Made by a program: the position numbers and the translations under genes | Source of the DNA: Prostheceraeus crozeri | Taxonomy: Eukaryota; Platyhelminthes; Polycladida; Euryleptidae | Direction of reading: 5' to 3' | Assembly: GCA_907163375.1 (NCBI GenBank) | Contig: CAJQUW010001731.1 | Coordinates: 131,501-195,500 of the forward strand | Length of the DNA stretch: 64,000 nt | In this document: in pieces, positions 32,251 through 44,819 of the stretch | Layout: every line of letters starts with the position of its first letter | How positions within the stretch are numbered: position 1 is the first letter of the stretch | The notes under the pieces: model-generated | The model's database searches: none | Seen by the model: only the letters and a program-made list of their open reading frames with translations | Told to the model about the DNA's origin: nothing

Positions 32251-32748
32251 TCATGAACGATATACAGTGACTGTTGAAGATATTTCTTCATCGCAAAGGG
32301 GACAAGATGAAGTTTCAAAGGGTACATAACATGTAGAACACATAACGCTATGAGAACATGGCAAAAAGAGAAGTGATCGTTCCTGTTTAAAACATTTAAC
32401 GCAGTTCCGTTCACATAATAATTTAAATGTCTCTTGTTCTAATTTCCTTCTGAAGTCACTTTTATTGGGAGAACTTTTTATTAAAACACTGTCAGATGTC
32501 TCCTTCTTTCCATATCGTTCCAATTTGATCCTCCTAATTTCACTATCATTGCAGTGTAGCATGGAGAAATCCTCTATCCACCTACGATCCAAATTGTGAT
32601 TCATAGCATGCTCATCTAGATCCATTAGTCGATCAACTAAATCACCAGCGTTGATATTTTCACTGAGATTTGTTACAGTTTCTATGGCTTTGAACGAATA
32701 TCCAAGGTCTCTTGCGACAACCCACGACGTTGGGATACTAGTCATCAT
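32251..32748 (-). CDS. UBA-RING protein resembling the C-terminal half of an IAP (E3 ubiquitin ligase-like)
   Basis: 165 residues from the ATG at 32748. Residues 8-50 resemble the UBA domain of cIAP proteins (VARDLGYS...AGDLVDRLMDLDE). Residues 116-165 form an IAP-type RING: C116, C119, C131, H133, C137, C140, C149 and C152, ending in a short beta/hydrophobic tail (TVTVYRS) as IAP RINGs do. No BIR domain is present. Known IAP RINGs dimerise and ubiquitinate caspases or NF-kB-pathway partners. A captured host gene used to delay apoptosis or degrade a defence factor is the likely role (inference). A TATAAATA word at about 32776-32784 lies upstream. Confidence 0.8.
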   Translation of the reverse strand: MMTSIPTSWVVARDLGYSFKAIETVTNLSENINAGDLVDRLMDLDEHAMNHNLDRRWIEDFSMLHCNDSEIRRIKLERYGKKETSDSVLIKSSPNKSDFRRKLEQETFKLLCERNCVKCFKQERSLLFLPCSHSVMCSTCYVPFETSSCPLCDEEISSTVTVYRS

Positions 32749-32843
32749 TATGTATGTTATCAAAAACTATCTCATATTTATAGCATAGTTTGTCTACGTA
32801 AAAGGAAAATCAATGTGTCATCTTGATTACAATGGTTGCAATA

Positions 32844-33233
32844 GTCACAATAGTCGCAATTGAGCAAACCCATTCAAAATCAAACAACGGACGTCTATCG
32901 GTACGTACCCAAGTGCTCAGAACCAAACCACACAAGTTCGATCATAGACGTTCCGAAACACAGTGTACCAAACACATGTACCTATCCAGTAAAACAGATC
33001 TCATACAAGTTCCTATTGATAACACTGAATTATACATGTACCTATCCGTGTGCCTATCGATAACTAAAGTATACATGTACCTATCCATGTACCTATCCAT
33101 GTACCTATCCATGTTCCTATTGATAACACTAAACTTTACATGTACCTATCCATGTACCTATTGATAACACTAAATTTTACATGTACCTATCCATGTACCT
33201 ATCCGTGGCAAGTAGGGCACAGTTTTCACTACT
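32844..33233 (-). repeat. Polinton right terminal inverted repeat
   Basis: Mirror of 12583-12972, with the same GGATAGGTACAT minisatellite core. The outer end reads AGTAGTGAAAACTGTGCCC on the minus strand. Confidence 0.95.
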
Positions 33234-33999
33234 GATACCCTTGTGCATCAGAAATTCATAGTAGGTCTCGCATGTGAAGATCCACACAAACACTCCGCAG
33301 ATGATCATTCTGTAATTTATTGTAATTAGACCTATAATGAATTCACAAAATTCGGGCTTCTGTCAATATTCACAGAGTGAAAGTTAAACAATGTTCCCAA
33401 ACTTGATTTTATTGATTGTGAAGAGTTCTATTACATTAATATGAATAAAATACTGTGTGTGTTGTCATCAAGACCCTGAAAGAATCAAAATAGCATTCTG
33501 GATTCCACTCTTTTTGTGATGGTTTCGCTACCTTCTAATTATTTCATTCAGCACTTTCTGCTTCTCGAATTTATTTGTTATCTTTATGAACAAAGAAGGT
33601 CAATTATTGATGATAAGACAATTAAGCTTATGAAGAATCGTGAGGAAACTAGGCCTGCGCCTGTCAATGTTGCTCATATTCACTAAAATAATGAACTGAT
33701 GCTCAATCAATCTGGTTGAGGCAATGTAAAGCCTATCTACTGGAAATATTCTTCCCCCTCAGGGAAGGAAGGTGCATCTCCAGTGCCGCGGATGAGATGA
33801 GGCAGTGCAGGGGAACTTCCCCACTTTCCCTCCTCTCAAATCCAACACTGCAGGTACCTCTTCTGTAGGATATAAACATGAAACATGTTGGAATGTGTGT
33901 GAGTATGCGTCTGTGCAATAATCAGGCAAATTTTGGCTCTAAGTTGTAAATCAGGTAAAATTCAGCAAACACCCCCCAATGATGTTTCCTTAGCGACGC
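33234..33999. other. intergenic, no gene seen
   Basis: AT-rich flank between the Polinton and the LINE; no conserved frame or repeat structure noted. Confidence 0.5.
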
Positions 34000-34802
34000 C
34001 TCTGATTGTTGCACTTTATTCGATCCCCAGAAGAAGATCTTTTACAGGAGGAATTTAATCATATTCAGTCGTGGTCATCATCTATTGGACTCAGAATAAA
34101 TTTTTCTAAGTGTAAAGTGATGAACATCATTACTCGCAAAAACGTAAGTGTTCTCCCAATTGAGCTGACAGATGGAGCCGTTATTCAAACCGTATCGCAC
34201 CTGAAACTTTTGGGAGTTCACATATCTGACGATATGAAATGGAACAAGCATGTTAACACCATTGTTGCCTGTGCCTCAAGGAGGTTGTTCATTATTTGGA
34301 ATTTGAAGAAGTCAGGTTGTGATGATTTTACTTTAAGGAGAGCGTATTTTGCATTTGTCCGGTCCACTATCTTATATTGCTGCCCGGTGTTTGTTAACGC
34401 ACCGGAATACCTGCATCGGAAGATGTCTGGTGTTGAGAAGAGAGTATCTAAAATTATTGGCAAGGATATTTCCCCGGCATTATTTGATGTCGTTGACAAA
34501 ATGTGTCTGTCCCTTTTTCGTAAAGTTGTTGGTGATTCTAGTCACCCGCTCAGAGGATTTTTTCTTCCACGGGGTAGGTGCCTACGAAAGACATGCCCAC
34601 TACGCCCACCGAAGGCAAAGACTGTCCGTTTAGCCAACTCATTTATACGCTTCGCTAGATAAATTTTTGTGTTTATCTTTGACTTCTTGTGGTTCGTCTA
34701 CATGTCGCGTAATTTAAAACTTGTATTAATTTCAATTGTGTCAATATTGTACGTCTACAGAATCATTGTTGTTGGACAAATAAAGGCTATTATTATTATT
34801 AA
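34000..34802 (+). pseudogene. 5'-truncated LINE (CR1/Jockey-type), 3' end of reverse transcriptase and 3' UTR
   Basis: The open frame to 34662 starts just after where the catalytic YADD box would be, and encodes the RT thumb/C-terminal region: EEFNHIQSWSSSIGLRINFSKCKVM, then HLKLLGVHIS..MKWNKHV, RRLFIIWNLKKSG and LYCCPVFVNAP. The 3' UTR of about 120 bases ends in ACAAATAAAGGCTATTATTATT, the (ATT)n tail usual for CR1-type elements. The tail abuts the Crypton fragment at 34803. 5' truncation during target-primed reverse transcription explains the missing part. Confidence 0.85.
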
Positions 34803-35340
34803 TCAAGTGAATAACTCAAACATAGAATGCAACAACACAATAACAACAATTACGGATACTGTAACAACGAATACTATTGAACAATCTGTCGGTGGACCCA
34901 CCACTTTGAATGATCTAAAAGATTTCTGCAAAGAATTGAAAATTGCTCCAAAAAGAATAAGTGTACATAACTCTGATGGCTCATCTCTTGAGATGAAATT
35001 TTGATTTATGATATTAAAGATGATTTGTTTTCTGCATGGACTTCTAAATAAAAGGCTAAAAATAAGCAGGTAGACTAAGTTGAATAAAATCATACGATCA
35101 CAGTCAAATTATTTAGAAGTCCATCGTTTATGTTATTTCATCTTATCAAGATGAATTGTTCATCTTATAATTGTAGCCTACTCCTGGATATCGTTGCACT
35201 GCACATGTTAAAAAATCTAGGAATCGATGAGTAACGATGTAAATTCATGTAAAAATAGCGATGATATTATTATAGTATTATAATTATATAGATTATTAAA
35301 TATAGATAATATAAAATTATATACTATTATAACATTATAA
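34803..35340 (+). mobile_element. third, 3'-only fragment of the 2.2-kb Crypton-like element
   Basis: Encodes the last 66 codons of the recombinase (NNSNIECNNTITTITDT ... SSLEMKF, stop near 35002). It continues into the AT-rich stem region, closely matching 49178-49710 and, in reverse, 45530-46065. A few substitutions separate it from the full copies. The 5' three quarters are missing, with the LINE joined exactly at AATCAAGTGAA. Confidence 0.9.
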
Positions 35341-35960
35341 CCTCCTTCTATCACTCAGTAGGACATTAATTATTATGTTATTATTATTATTATTATTAGC
35401 TTCAAATTATTATATGCATAATCCAAAAATTTGCATTGCGGCAATGGAGACAGTACATTATCACAGTACAGTATGTTCCAATGGGATTTCAATGCTTAAT
35501 AAGCAGATAATGTCAGGAAAAATACCTATATGCATAAGAAGCCTAGAGATATAATATCAGACTAGCGGTTTTTTGCGTAAATTACGCAAGTGGTATTGAA
35601 ATGTCAGGAGGAGCCCGTCCAAGTTGTTTTTGACATCGTTTAAAGTGTTAACGTTTTGATCTAAGAAATGTGATGACAGTTGATGTAATTTTCTCGACAG
35701 GCTAGATGTAATGTCATGTTGTTGGCTTATTTTTAGTCAGACAATATAATATATGTACAGTAACCCTAGAAATTTGCATTCTAGTTAAAAAAAGAGTATC
35801 ACGTTTCAACATTTCCTATAATTGAATAAGTCATTAATATACATGGCAAATAATCAACGGCTATTGATAACGGATCGTTCATGCACTCGTACAGTTTGCT
35901 GGTCGATTTCGAGTATAGTCCCACTGGAAGTAATAATTTTTATTTTTTTTCGTGAATGTC
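35341..35960. other. AT-rich spacer, no gene seen
   Basis: TTA/ATT-rich simple sequence near 35375-35398, then unremarkable DNA. Confidence 0.5.
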
Positions 35961-35975
35961 CATCACCAATATTAT

Positions 35976-37113
35976 TCAAATCAATCTGGTTGCTATCGAC
36001 ATTTTTTCTGCTCCTTGAATTATCAAGGATGCGGTATTTGTTTGGTCTTTTGAAATGCGTTTATAGCTGTTAACGCTTTTTTCACTACGATGACCTGTCA
36101 TTTTCATTATTATTTTACTGTCAAGTCCTGCGGCAAACATACGACTTGCCGAACTAGCACGCAAAGAATGAGTGGTATGATATCCACTGTATCCGGCCTT
36201 TTTAATTATGTCGCCAACCATAGACTCAATTGTGTGCAAGCCTACCGGCTGAATGGAATACCACACATTTCCTCTCGCGTTTACCAATGGCCGAAGGTAT
36301 AATCGCGAAACCCCTGGAGGACGATGACTTAAATATTTTTCATATATATGGGGAGGGCTTTTGTCTACATCGTTTCGATTTTCAATCGCTCTTACTTCCT
36401 TTATGTCACTATTGATGTCTTTCAGTACTGTGGTTCTTCGACTTCTTTTCGGTAAAAAACAATACTTTCATTCCATCTTCATTTTTAACTTCAAATTGAT
36501 CAATTGTTAAAAGTGAATGTTCGGAGCCACCACGTAAGGAGAAGTTCAGGCCAACAGTAAATAGGATGGTGTTCAGTAGTTTTTGTGGCGTGTCAGAACC
36601 CAGTAATCCCATTTGCCATAACTTATCTTCTTGATCCTTTGTGGTAATTTCTGCCTGTTTCTTTGGAATATTCATTCCCGCGGCCGCTGATTTCGCCATC
36701 ATTGAATCAAGGCAGCCTCTGATGGCTTTGAACTTGCCATCACTCAAATGATGGTAAATGATTATTTTCATTTTTATGATTCATGTTGATGTACTGCTGT
36801 AGTTGTAATACCAATTCCTTCAAAGTTTTTGGCCCTTTTTATCTTTTATTTCGCAAATAAAGCGAGGGATTGCAAAGTTTAACTCTTCAATTGAAAAATC
36901 TTCTATTGGTTTCTGAGGTATACGAAAGTTTTCATCGGGATTCTCATTCCTTTTTTGTCGCCAAGAATCAAAATGGCGATACGCCCATATTCTTTTGGAT
37001 TTCGTGTTAAAAGGAATGCTTCCTAACGACAACTTTTCAATTTCTTCATCTGTTACGAAATTAATATCATCTGCCGGTATATCATCAGCAATCAAACTAG
37101 ATTTTATGTCCAA
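35976..37113 (-). pseudogene. broken Crypton-type tyrosine recombinase
   Basis: Three minus-strand pieces in order: 37113-36820 (N-terminal helical domain, KSKRIWAYRHFDSWRQ), 36771-36409 (TPQKLLNTILFTVGLNFSLRGGSEHS, first catalytic Arg) and 36408-35976 (YHTTHSLRASSASRM with the HxxR pair, TGHRS with the second His, NSYKR with the presumptive Tyr). Frame changes occur near 36420 and 36800. It is related to the KIAA1958/ZMYM-like Crypton domain but clearly different from the 45-49 kb family. An old domesticated-looking or dead transposon. Confidence 0.8.
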
Positions 37114-37650
37114 ATTAAAATCAGTAATCTTCCTGGTATTAATATTAAATCAGTTATTCATCTTGCTTCAGCAGCAAAATGACAACACTATTAAAAGTAT
37201 GGAAATCTTGAATTTTGAAATATTATTTCCATGTTTACCCGCCGAGCAAAAAGTCATCCGGCGGAAGTCCGCTGAATGTCTTTCTGGTGTCCGTTTGCGG
37301 TCAGTTGACGGATAGTAAACGGTGGACAAATTTTGTCCGCCGAGGACATCACAAGGACATAGGGCGGAAATGAAGGGACAATGAACGGGTAGCCTAAGGC
37401 ATTAGAACGGACTTCAAAGGAACAATAGCGGACATTATTTGTCCGCATTAACCCATAAAAGCCCAAACTTAACTCAACGAGCAAAAAACACTGAAAACTT
37501 GCATAAATGCTTCTTGTGTGATATAAAAGACTATGATATACCGAAATTTTAGAATCCGTTAATTTTCGTATCTTCTGGACACATGTTCGTTTTTCGAACA
37601 TTGGGTCTTACAGCTATCAAAAATGCAAAATATTCCAAGTTTACTTTATT

Positions 37651-38769
37651 TCAAGTATATCCAGATTTATATGTTTGAATGTCATTTACGAATGTGATAT
37701 TCTGCAAAACACTTTTGGTGAAGTCCTTGATTGCATTTACCGCACTTGTAAGTCGTGTTTTTTTGACAAGCTTTGCATCGAGCTTCAGAGATTTTCTGCA
37801 AGGAGTGTCCAATACCATGAAAGCGAATGTCAGGTAGAACACTGTGAACGGTGGCTGGAATTTCGGAACTGGAAGATGCTTGCATTTGTAAAGGGTCCTC
37901 ACGACATACCGGCGAAAGTCAAGTTGCTGCATGGTTCCACCAACTTCACAGTGAATTCGCCACGCAGCACCGACGCATACATTCAGGACATGGGTAAAAA
38001 AAACAAACCACCATTCTTCCCTTTGATGCTCGGACGATAGTCACTAAGGAAGCGGTCGAAAAGATCGACCCCTCCCTTTCTAGAGTTGTATCCGCGAATC
38101 ATTTGAGGGCAGTCAACTTGAATGTAAGAAATTTGAATCCGTGAGTACCGCCGCTTTTTGATTGTTGGGGACACTCCCTGGTGATTTGAGGCAACGTAGA
38201 TCGGTCTGTTGTCATTCCATACGGCTATAACGACGTCTCCATCTCCGTCTCCTCTTCATGTCCATAAATCGGTTTCTTGGCATAGGTTTCCTAACAATAG
38301 TGGTAGTCACATCTTCATCTGTATTCCAATATAAGCGCTGATTAGGACGAGTGACGTATCCAGAAAGGAGAAATATTCCGGAAAATCTGTTCATTTCGTC
38401 AATTGTAGAAGATGACCGGTAAAAATTCTTTTGATTCACATGACGGTTGCTTTCTGTAACTAACAGCTGGTTCATTTCCTCAGTGTAGAACATTGAGAAG
38501 AGCTCAAAAGGATTCTTCTTAGTAAGAGTGGGATGGCTATCTAAAATTGCAGTCGGATATTCTTGTGGAATTGGTTGACGAAATGTCTCCGACTTTTTCC
38601 AAGAAGGGCGAGCAGTCCGACTCTTAGATTTATGCGAGGGTCGATTCTCTTTGAATTCAATGTCTTGTTCATCTTGTTCTGCAGATATATCGGTGTAATC
38701 TACCTCAATCGTACCGGGAACGTCATGAGGAATGATGTTACGGTCTTCTGTTTCCTCTTCATCAGTCAC
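37651..38769 (-). pseudogene. piggyBac transposase, internally deleted
   Basis: 38769-38212 encodes an acidic N-terminus followed by the conserved piggyBac N-domain (NPFELFSMFYTEEMNQLL, FSGIFLLSGY, YWNTDE, MPRNRF). It is followed directly, without the catalytic Asp-containing middle, by the C-terminal part (SNHQG; YNSRKGGVDLFDRFLSDYR at about 38110-38050). The Cys-rich C-terminal finger ends the protein (RCKACQKNTTYKCGKC, about 37780-37730). Several frames are needed. Roughly 200 residues of the RNase H-like core are missing, so it cannot be active. Confidence 0.85.
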
Positions 38770-39344
38770 ATTACGGTATTATCAGGCGGAATTATAACAA
38801 TGTTGTCTACATCGACAGAATCATCATTTTCGATCATTTCCACAGCTTCATCTATAGTGTATAACGTCTTTGTCCTTATGTAGCGTGACATTGATCAGCT
38901 GAAAGGCAAAAATATTTTCTTAAGATATTGTTTCAAAGTTTCACTTGAAATTTACGGGATAATAGTTCTAGTTTCTAACTGTAACTACTGTGGATATTTT
39001 TTAGATTTATGATTTCAGAAATGTCTAAGTCCCATTGTTCGAAAAACGAACATGCAAAACATAAATGTTCATTACGTATACTAAAACATTATCAACTCTT
39101 CTGCAAATGATACAATAATAATCTTTTTAGTCTACTGTTGCTATTACTATGATTCATTGCTACCTCTAACTCTAATTACCGACATAAGCTTAGATTATTT
39201 GAAGCAAAGGTGACTTACTGAAAAGTTCGTAACTGTCGACAACTCTTGCAACAGCTGCCATTGTAAGAAGGCGTAGACGAGACAAATGACTGCTGCTACG
39301 CGTTAGCACTGTTTATCAACTGCCTTGAACGGAGAGTCGAAATG

Positions 39345-39660
39345 AATCGATCAATGACGTAGTTGAATGCGGTTGATGAAACCCATCTGTTCGAAAAACG
39401 AACAATGGGCCGTTATCAATCTGACGGACAGTTGACGGATATGATGAATGCGCGGATTCTGAACGGACTGACCACAGATAACCAACGGACTAATTACGGA
39501 TTCTGACGGACAAATTATGGACTCGGACGGACTAAATACGGATTCAAACGGACTAATTATGGACTCTGACGGACTAAATACGGATTCCAACGGACAAGTT
39601 TAAGATCGTCGACGGGTAGCGAACGGACAGATTACTTAGGATAAGCGGGTCCTGTACGAG
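39345..39660. repeat. CGGAC-rich region with a 21-bp minisatellite
   Basis: 39487-39591 holds five 21-bp units of the type GGACTAATTACGGATTC + 4 bases, alternating CGG/TGG. The word TTCGAAAAACGAAC occurs at 39389 and near 39037, and inverted at 37588, tying this block to the element at 37.2 kb. Confidence 0.8.
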
Positions 39661-42600
39661 CTAACTACGGATCAGTTACAGATAAATTGCCAATGTTTCA
39701 CTGATGTTGAACGAATTGGCTACAAATATCTAGCGCTTCCGGAAATATAGACAGGTAAGTCATATTAAAATCGGCAATTCAATTAAAATACATTAAACAA
39801 CGTGGTCGTCTCACGAAGCTATCCCATTTGTTTGTAAAATTTCAGGGAAAACCAACAACTTTACACGAGATATCTGTTGAGCACCAGAGAAATATGTATA
39901 CCAACAATTAACATTCGTTAAACAAATAACAAGGGTAAAACAATTGTCAACTGGTCTGGAAAGCTTGTAAACTTGCCAAAATGGGAATATGTCAACATTC
40001 ATGGCCAATCGCTATGTTACTATTAGCCTATTGGCAGTCTTATTGTGGGAAGTTACATGTTTTTCTAAGGCAGCCGTTTTACTAGTAGGTATGAGAAGAA
40101 AATCATTTTATTTTCATACTAGACGGATTATGCAAATCTTTATTTCATAATTTAAAACAGGATAAATAATTGCATATCCGATTTTAAATGTTAACCTATC
40201 AAATGAAGTACAAGCATCATCCTACAAATGGCACACGAAAAAACTTACTTATCATTGACCTTCATACCCAAAGCATACTATTGTATGATATCATATAGGC
40301 CTAATAGCGTACGTACGAATAATACGTTTATTCAACATTGAAACAGTAACTGTCGAATGGCGTTTGAAATGATAAGTCACACAGTAATTTTTCCCTTTTG
40401 GCAACGATTACAAACTTCCCATGCATTACTGTAATGTAATGTGTGAGTGGAAATGATTGAAGTTTCGTACAGAAATACATATGATCAAAACTCATATAAA
40501 AAAGAATTACTAGATTGATAAATGAACAATGGACGACAAGTTGATGTAAAACGACGAATGTGAGTATATAAAACAATAGAATGTACCTTTATCATAACGT
40601 AACCGGTACAAGAAAACACTAGCATCACCTCAAGTGAAGCACATCTTGCATAAAATACCGACGGAAAGATTTTAAGAAGTGATCATAGATACTAATTATA
40701 GCAATGTGAATGTAATTCGAATGTCTGTGAGCTACACTTCTTCGTAGAGTTCATGAGCTAATACAATTTCTGCGGATTCTTCTTCCCTCTGTTCATCGGA
40801 GTCAGGCATTGCCGTTTGATTTAATTGTGACACTCGTTCTTTCGACGCTTTTCGATCACACGTGACACCACTTGATCATAATTTCCGGCCAGGTTTGCAC
40901 ATACTCGTATTACGGATATCACAACTTGATAAAGTGTCGGAAAATATGTTGGAAAACATCTCTTCGAGAATTTCCACTTTGAAAACTTGTCGTCTCGGAT
41001 GAAAAATTGCATCAACTCGTCCGGTGCAATGAGTCGGCACACTTTGCGAGTAACTAACAACGGTTGAACCTGAGATGATTAGTTGATTTGTGGAGAAATT
41101 AGTGCTTTCAGAACGAAGGCGTCCAGGGCGATTTGCAATCTCACACGTTCCAGCTTCACCAACTTTTCTTCCAAGGAATTGAACTGAAATTAAGAAGTCT
41201 ACTGAAATCACCTTAATCACTGAAGAGTGGATATTTTTGATAATCATCATTGCATGTGTTAGAGGGGAAATTATTACGAGAATTCGAGTGATACATGGTA
41301 GGTGATTTGACACATACATGGTTTGATACATGGTTAATAGAATCTATATTTTTGTAATCATAGCAAGGTATGATTTGGCATACGAGTAAGGAGACTTGGG
41401 GACTTAAGACTTTACGGCTCTTTTAAGTTAAATTAGCTTTCATTTGACTTTATAGTAGTGATGTGAGCGATCAACCAATCGCTAATCGGTTCATTCATTA
41501 TGACCCTGTTCAAATTAACTTATTCCATGCATTTTAAGATAAGTTAAGTCGAAAACAAGAGATACATAATGTGCAGTAAAACATTATGATAAAATATTCC
41601 ATAATAATATTAGCAATAATATGCTAATTTTTATTACAATCAATTATCTTCAATTTGGTAGTAGGCGTATTTTTATACGCATGCCACTTAATTACATTAT
41701 TTGAAATGCTATGTTATCGCAGCAAGATAATGTTGTTTGTCGGTTACCCATGTTAACGGATTGACTAATTCACATCAGTTAACCGTTGAAAAAGAAATTT
41801 ACGGGTCCAATCTTGACACCCGAGATTTTCGCTAAGCTGTTTACCATTTAAAAAAACACTAAAACCAAAGGCCAACATTGGTAGAAACGAATTTCATTAA
41901 AACTTACCTAAAACACCGTAGTATAAAAAGGCCTTTCACCAGTCAGTCTAGTAGATGTAACATCGACAGAAATTTTTAGAATTGTAAAATGAGTTCGATG
42001 CATGAACTGACACATCGATTCAAATGTATTCACTGTCTTTACGCATGTCCTATCAAGGCTGTGTTCGAGGCGGTCTATTTGAAAAGTGCCTCCGCCTCAG
42101 ACCTCAGCAATAATATAGTAGAATATATACCATATACTGTAGTTATAATAATAACATGGTATAAACGTGATATGATGCTATACGATAAAATCAATTTTTC
42201 GTTGTCGGTCTAGTTCTACACACTGATGATTAATCTTGCTATTCTTAACACGGTAGGCCTACAGTAGTCTACAAATTTGGTTGGGTACTGCTGTCATAGA
42301 TGTTCATCTTTGACCCCAGTACCCAACCAGATTCATGCACTCCGAATTATTGAACAGTACTATAGAAGGCTACTACTGTAATAGTAGCCTTCTATAGTAC
42401 TGTTAAATAATTCGGAGTGCAATGGCAATCCATTTTTCATGAACATCATGCGCATAGCTATACCCTCACATAGTCTGGTAAAGAAACATAACAAATATGA
42501 CGTTCATATAATATGGTCGATTTCTATGAGTTCATGTTTTCTCAACCAGCCTAGATCTACATTTCATTAATCAGAAACTTTAATGGATCTACTTCACAGA

Positions 42601-44819
42601 CATGGTCGGCTAGTTGTTGCCTATACAATACCCACTAATTAATGAAAATTCATTCATTAATTAAAGGAAACGGCGGTGATGGTGTCCAAACGCCGAAGTA
42701 ACTAAAATCACAATAGCCGAATTCGAACCATATGTTTTCATAGATTTACTTGTTATTGAATAGCGGACACTACAACTAAATACACTGCAGACGACTGATG
42801 AATTACTTGTACGGTAGTAAACCAATGGAATCTATTCAATGGAGGACATGCACGGTATCTATACTTCATTAATTTTTTATATTGGGTGGCATAAATTGCA
42901 TCTATAACAAATGTATATCAAATAACATCAAATATATGCATCAAATAATAGGATTATATCAAATCACATCATTCATTAAAATTTCGAAAGCCGTAGGCGG
43001 CCAAATTTTTACGCCTCCGCCTCCACAGCCCTGTGTCCTATAGTTTGTCTATGCTGTCCTTGTATGCCATATTCGGAATTTCAACTATGTTGTAAGACTT
43101 CGATCATGTATAAGATTTCCACGATTGTCCCATACGGTGATGAAATGAAAAATTGAAATCTATTAGCAAAAATCAATCCTTATAATTTTTCAATTCCATA
43201 CGTATTGCGTAAACACAATGAAAATTCAAACGTTTAGTGGAAAATCCAGTTGTGTAGTTCATGAAATAGTTAAATTATGATTACACTGTATGCACCAGTC
43301 ACCATGTCAATCATAAAGTGAAATCCGCCCCAAGAACTGGGAAAACTATTCAAATCGCATGAATCCATAACGCGCGATTGCTACATAAGATCAAATATTA
43401 TCATACAATATAGCCTAGGCCTATACTAATTAAGAGCCCTGCTGTTTCCAATGTGAATGCAACATTCTAAAGAAACATGACTGCAAATAGAAATTAATTA
43501 GGAAATTTCCGAGCTCACCATTGTGTCCATATCGTTGATGCAGAAGACATGTATCTAGTGACAATGGCAGATGGAAGTAAGTCGACAACATTGAGCTGTT
43601 TTTCGTTGTCTGCCTGTTGGGGTCTGGAATACTAATGGCCACGACTAGGACTCATCAAGACCATCACAGGAAACCAATTTTCCATTGAATGTAGTGCAAA
43701 TTCAGACCTGTATTCAGGCTGACTAGAAAATTATTCACGGCATAAGATGTACAGTCAGTTAATTTAGATTGTGAGGAATAAATCGGTGTGAAATGCCATT
43801 AGACGACGTTGAATTGTTCTCCAAACTGCACCACACTGAATCAGATATATATTAAGCATTGAACAAATCACATCCACCTTCAACGGTGAGACATTGAGAT
43901 AACCAAGTCAATTTTCTCAGTCGACATTCGCCTGCAATTGTGAAAGTTGATGATCGGCTGTTCCCTGTTCCCTCTGCAAGTTCCCTGCGTTGACTGCGCT
44001 TCACGGCCTGGCCAATCACGTGAGCAAAAGGGGCGATCGATCACAAGATAGCAAAACATTGCGCTGCTTGAAAATGCGTGTCGTGTGTGAAAAAGTGTTT
44101 ATGCCGCGTCAAGCAGAAAATTCGCGCGCGCCATTTGCTTCAGCTGAATCACAACCAAAGGCAATTGTATAGTAACAGAGTGACTAGATTGCCCTTGCAG
44201 ACGCAAGCATATGGTTCATGAGTGACATTACCGCCCGTCAAAATGAATTGGACACAACTCACAAACTATAACTTCCAAGATCGCCCGACATGCACCACAC
44301 AAGGATTCGATAGAAAAGAAATTGAAATGAACGCAATGCATGCACGGCGACGTTCTTTACTTGTTATGCTCACTGAAATCATAGTTATAAAAATAGCAAG
44401 AAATTGCCCTGGTTATTACATGTTACGCAAAAAATAATATTCCTGTCGAAATTATGCACGCGTTCGATTCTGGCGGCCTACGGTGTACTCTCGCACACTT
44501 CGGCAAAAGTAGAAACATAGAATGCAATCAAGCATAAAACTAAACGCTTCGATTTAATAATACTTAAAACAAGATGCCGAATTACAGATCATCGATCTTC
44601 AATTCATCGCTAGACCACAAAATATTCTGGAATGTAATCTGCATTTCAGCAAACGTTCGACTTAGATGTTGTTTGATAAAACCAAAAAGAGGACTGAAAG
44701 ATAAACGAATCAAGTAGCATTCGATAAGTTTAAGCAGAACAAGTATGTATATTATATCAGAATTTACACGGAAATTTCCGGACATGCGCAACCGTTTCTA
44801 TTCCGTGAAGCGTCCGTAA
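39661..44819. other. no clear gene; possible coding scrap at 40.75-41.18 kb
   Basis: On the minus strand, 41181-41079 (after a TTTCAG acceptor-like site) encodes a Leu/Lys/Glu helix (SLEEKLVKLERVRLQIAL) like the tail of Myb/SANT-type transposon proteins. 41060-40821 and an overlapping acidic frame to 40738 are also protein-like, but no family was recognised. The rest is AT-rich with the hairpins listed separately. Confidence 0.3.
42278..42420. repeat. two adjacent inverted repeats (13-bp and 39-bp arms)
   Basis: TGGTTGGGTACTG at 42278-42290 is mirrored at 42317-42329. Eight bases later, arms of 39 nt (42337-42375 and 42382-42420) pair with a single mismatch around a 6-nt loop. Confidence 0.95.

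Larger units (their letters stand above)
12583..33233. mobile_element. Polinton/Maverick, 20.65 kb
   Basis: The element is bounded by 390-bp terminal inverted repeats beginning AGTAGTGAAAACTGTGCCC, in keeping with the AG start usual for Polintons. It carries the complete diagnostic set: protein-primed DNA polymerase B, retroviral-type integrase with a chromodomain, adenain-type cysteine protease, FtsK/A32-type packaging ATPase, double-jelly-roll major capsid protein and penton-like minor capsid protein. Accessory genes include PC4-like, TBP-like, UBA-RING and a spliced zinc-finger gene. The 6-bp target duplication expected of Polintons is not visible: TGCGGC lies outside the left end and GATACC outside the right. 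The TIR arms are nearly identical, so insertion is fairly recent, yet several genes are broken in this assembly. A 2.1-kb repeat-filled, gene-free gap (14.1-16.2 kb) is probably later insertion. Confidence 0.95.
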
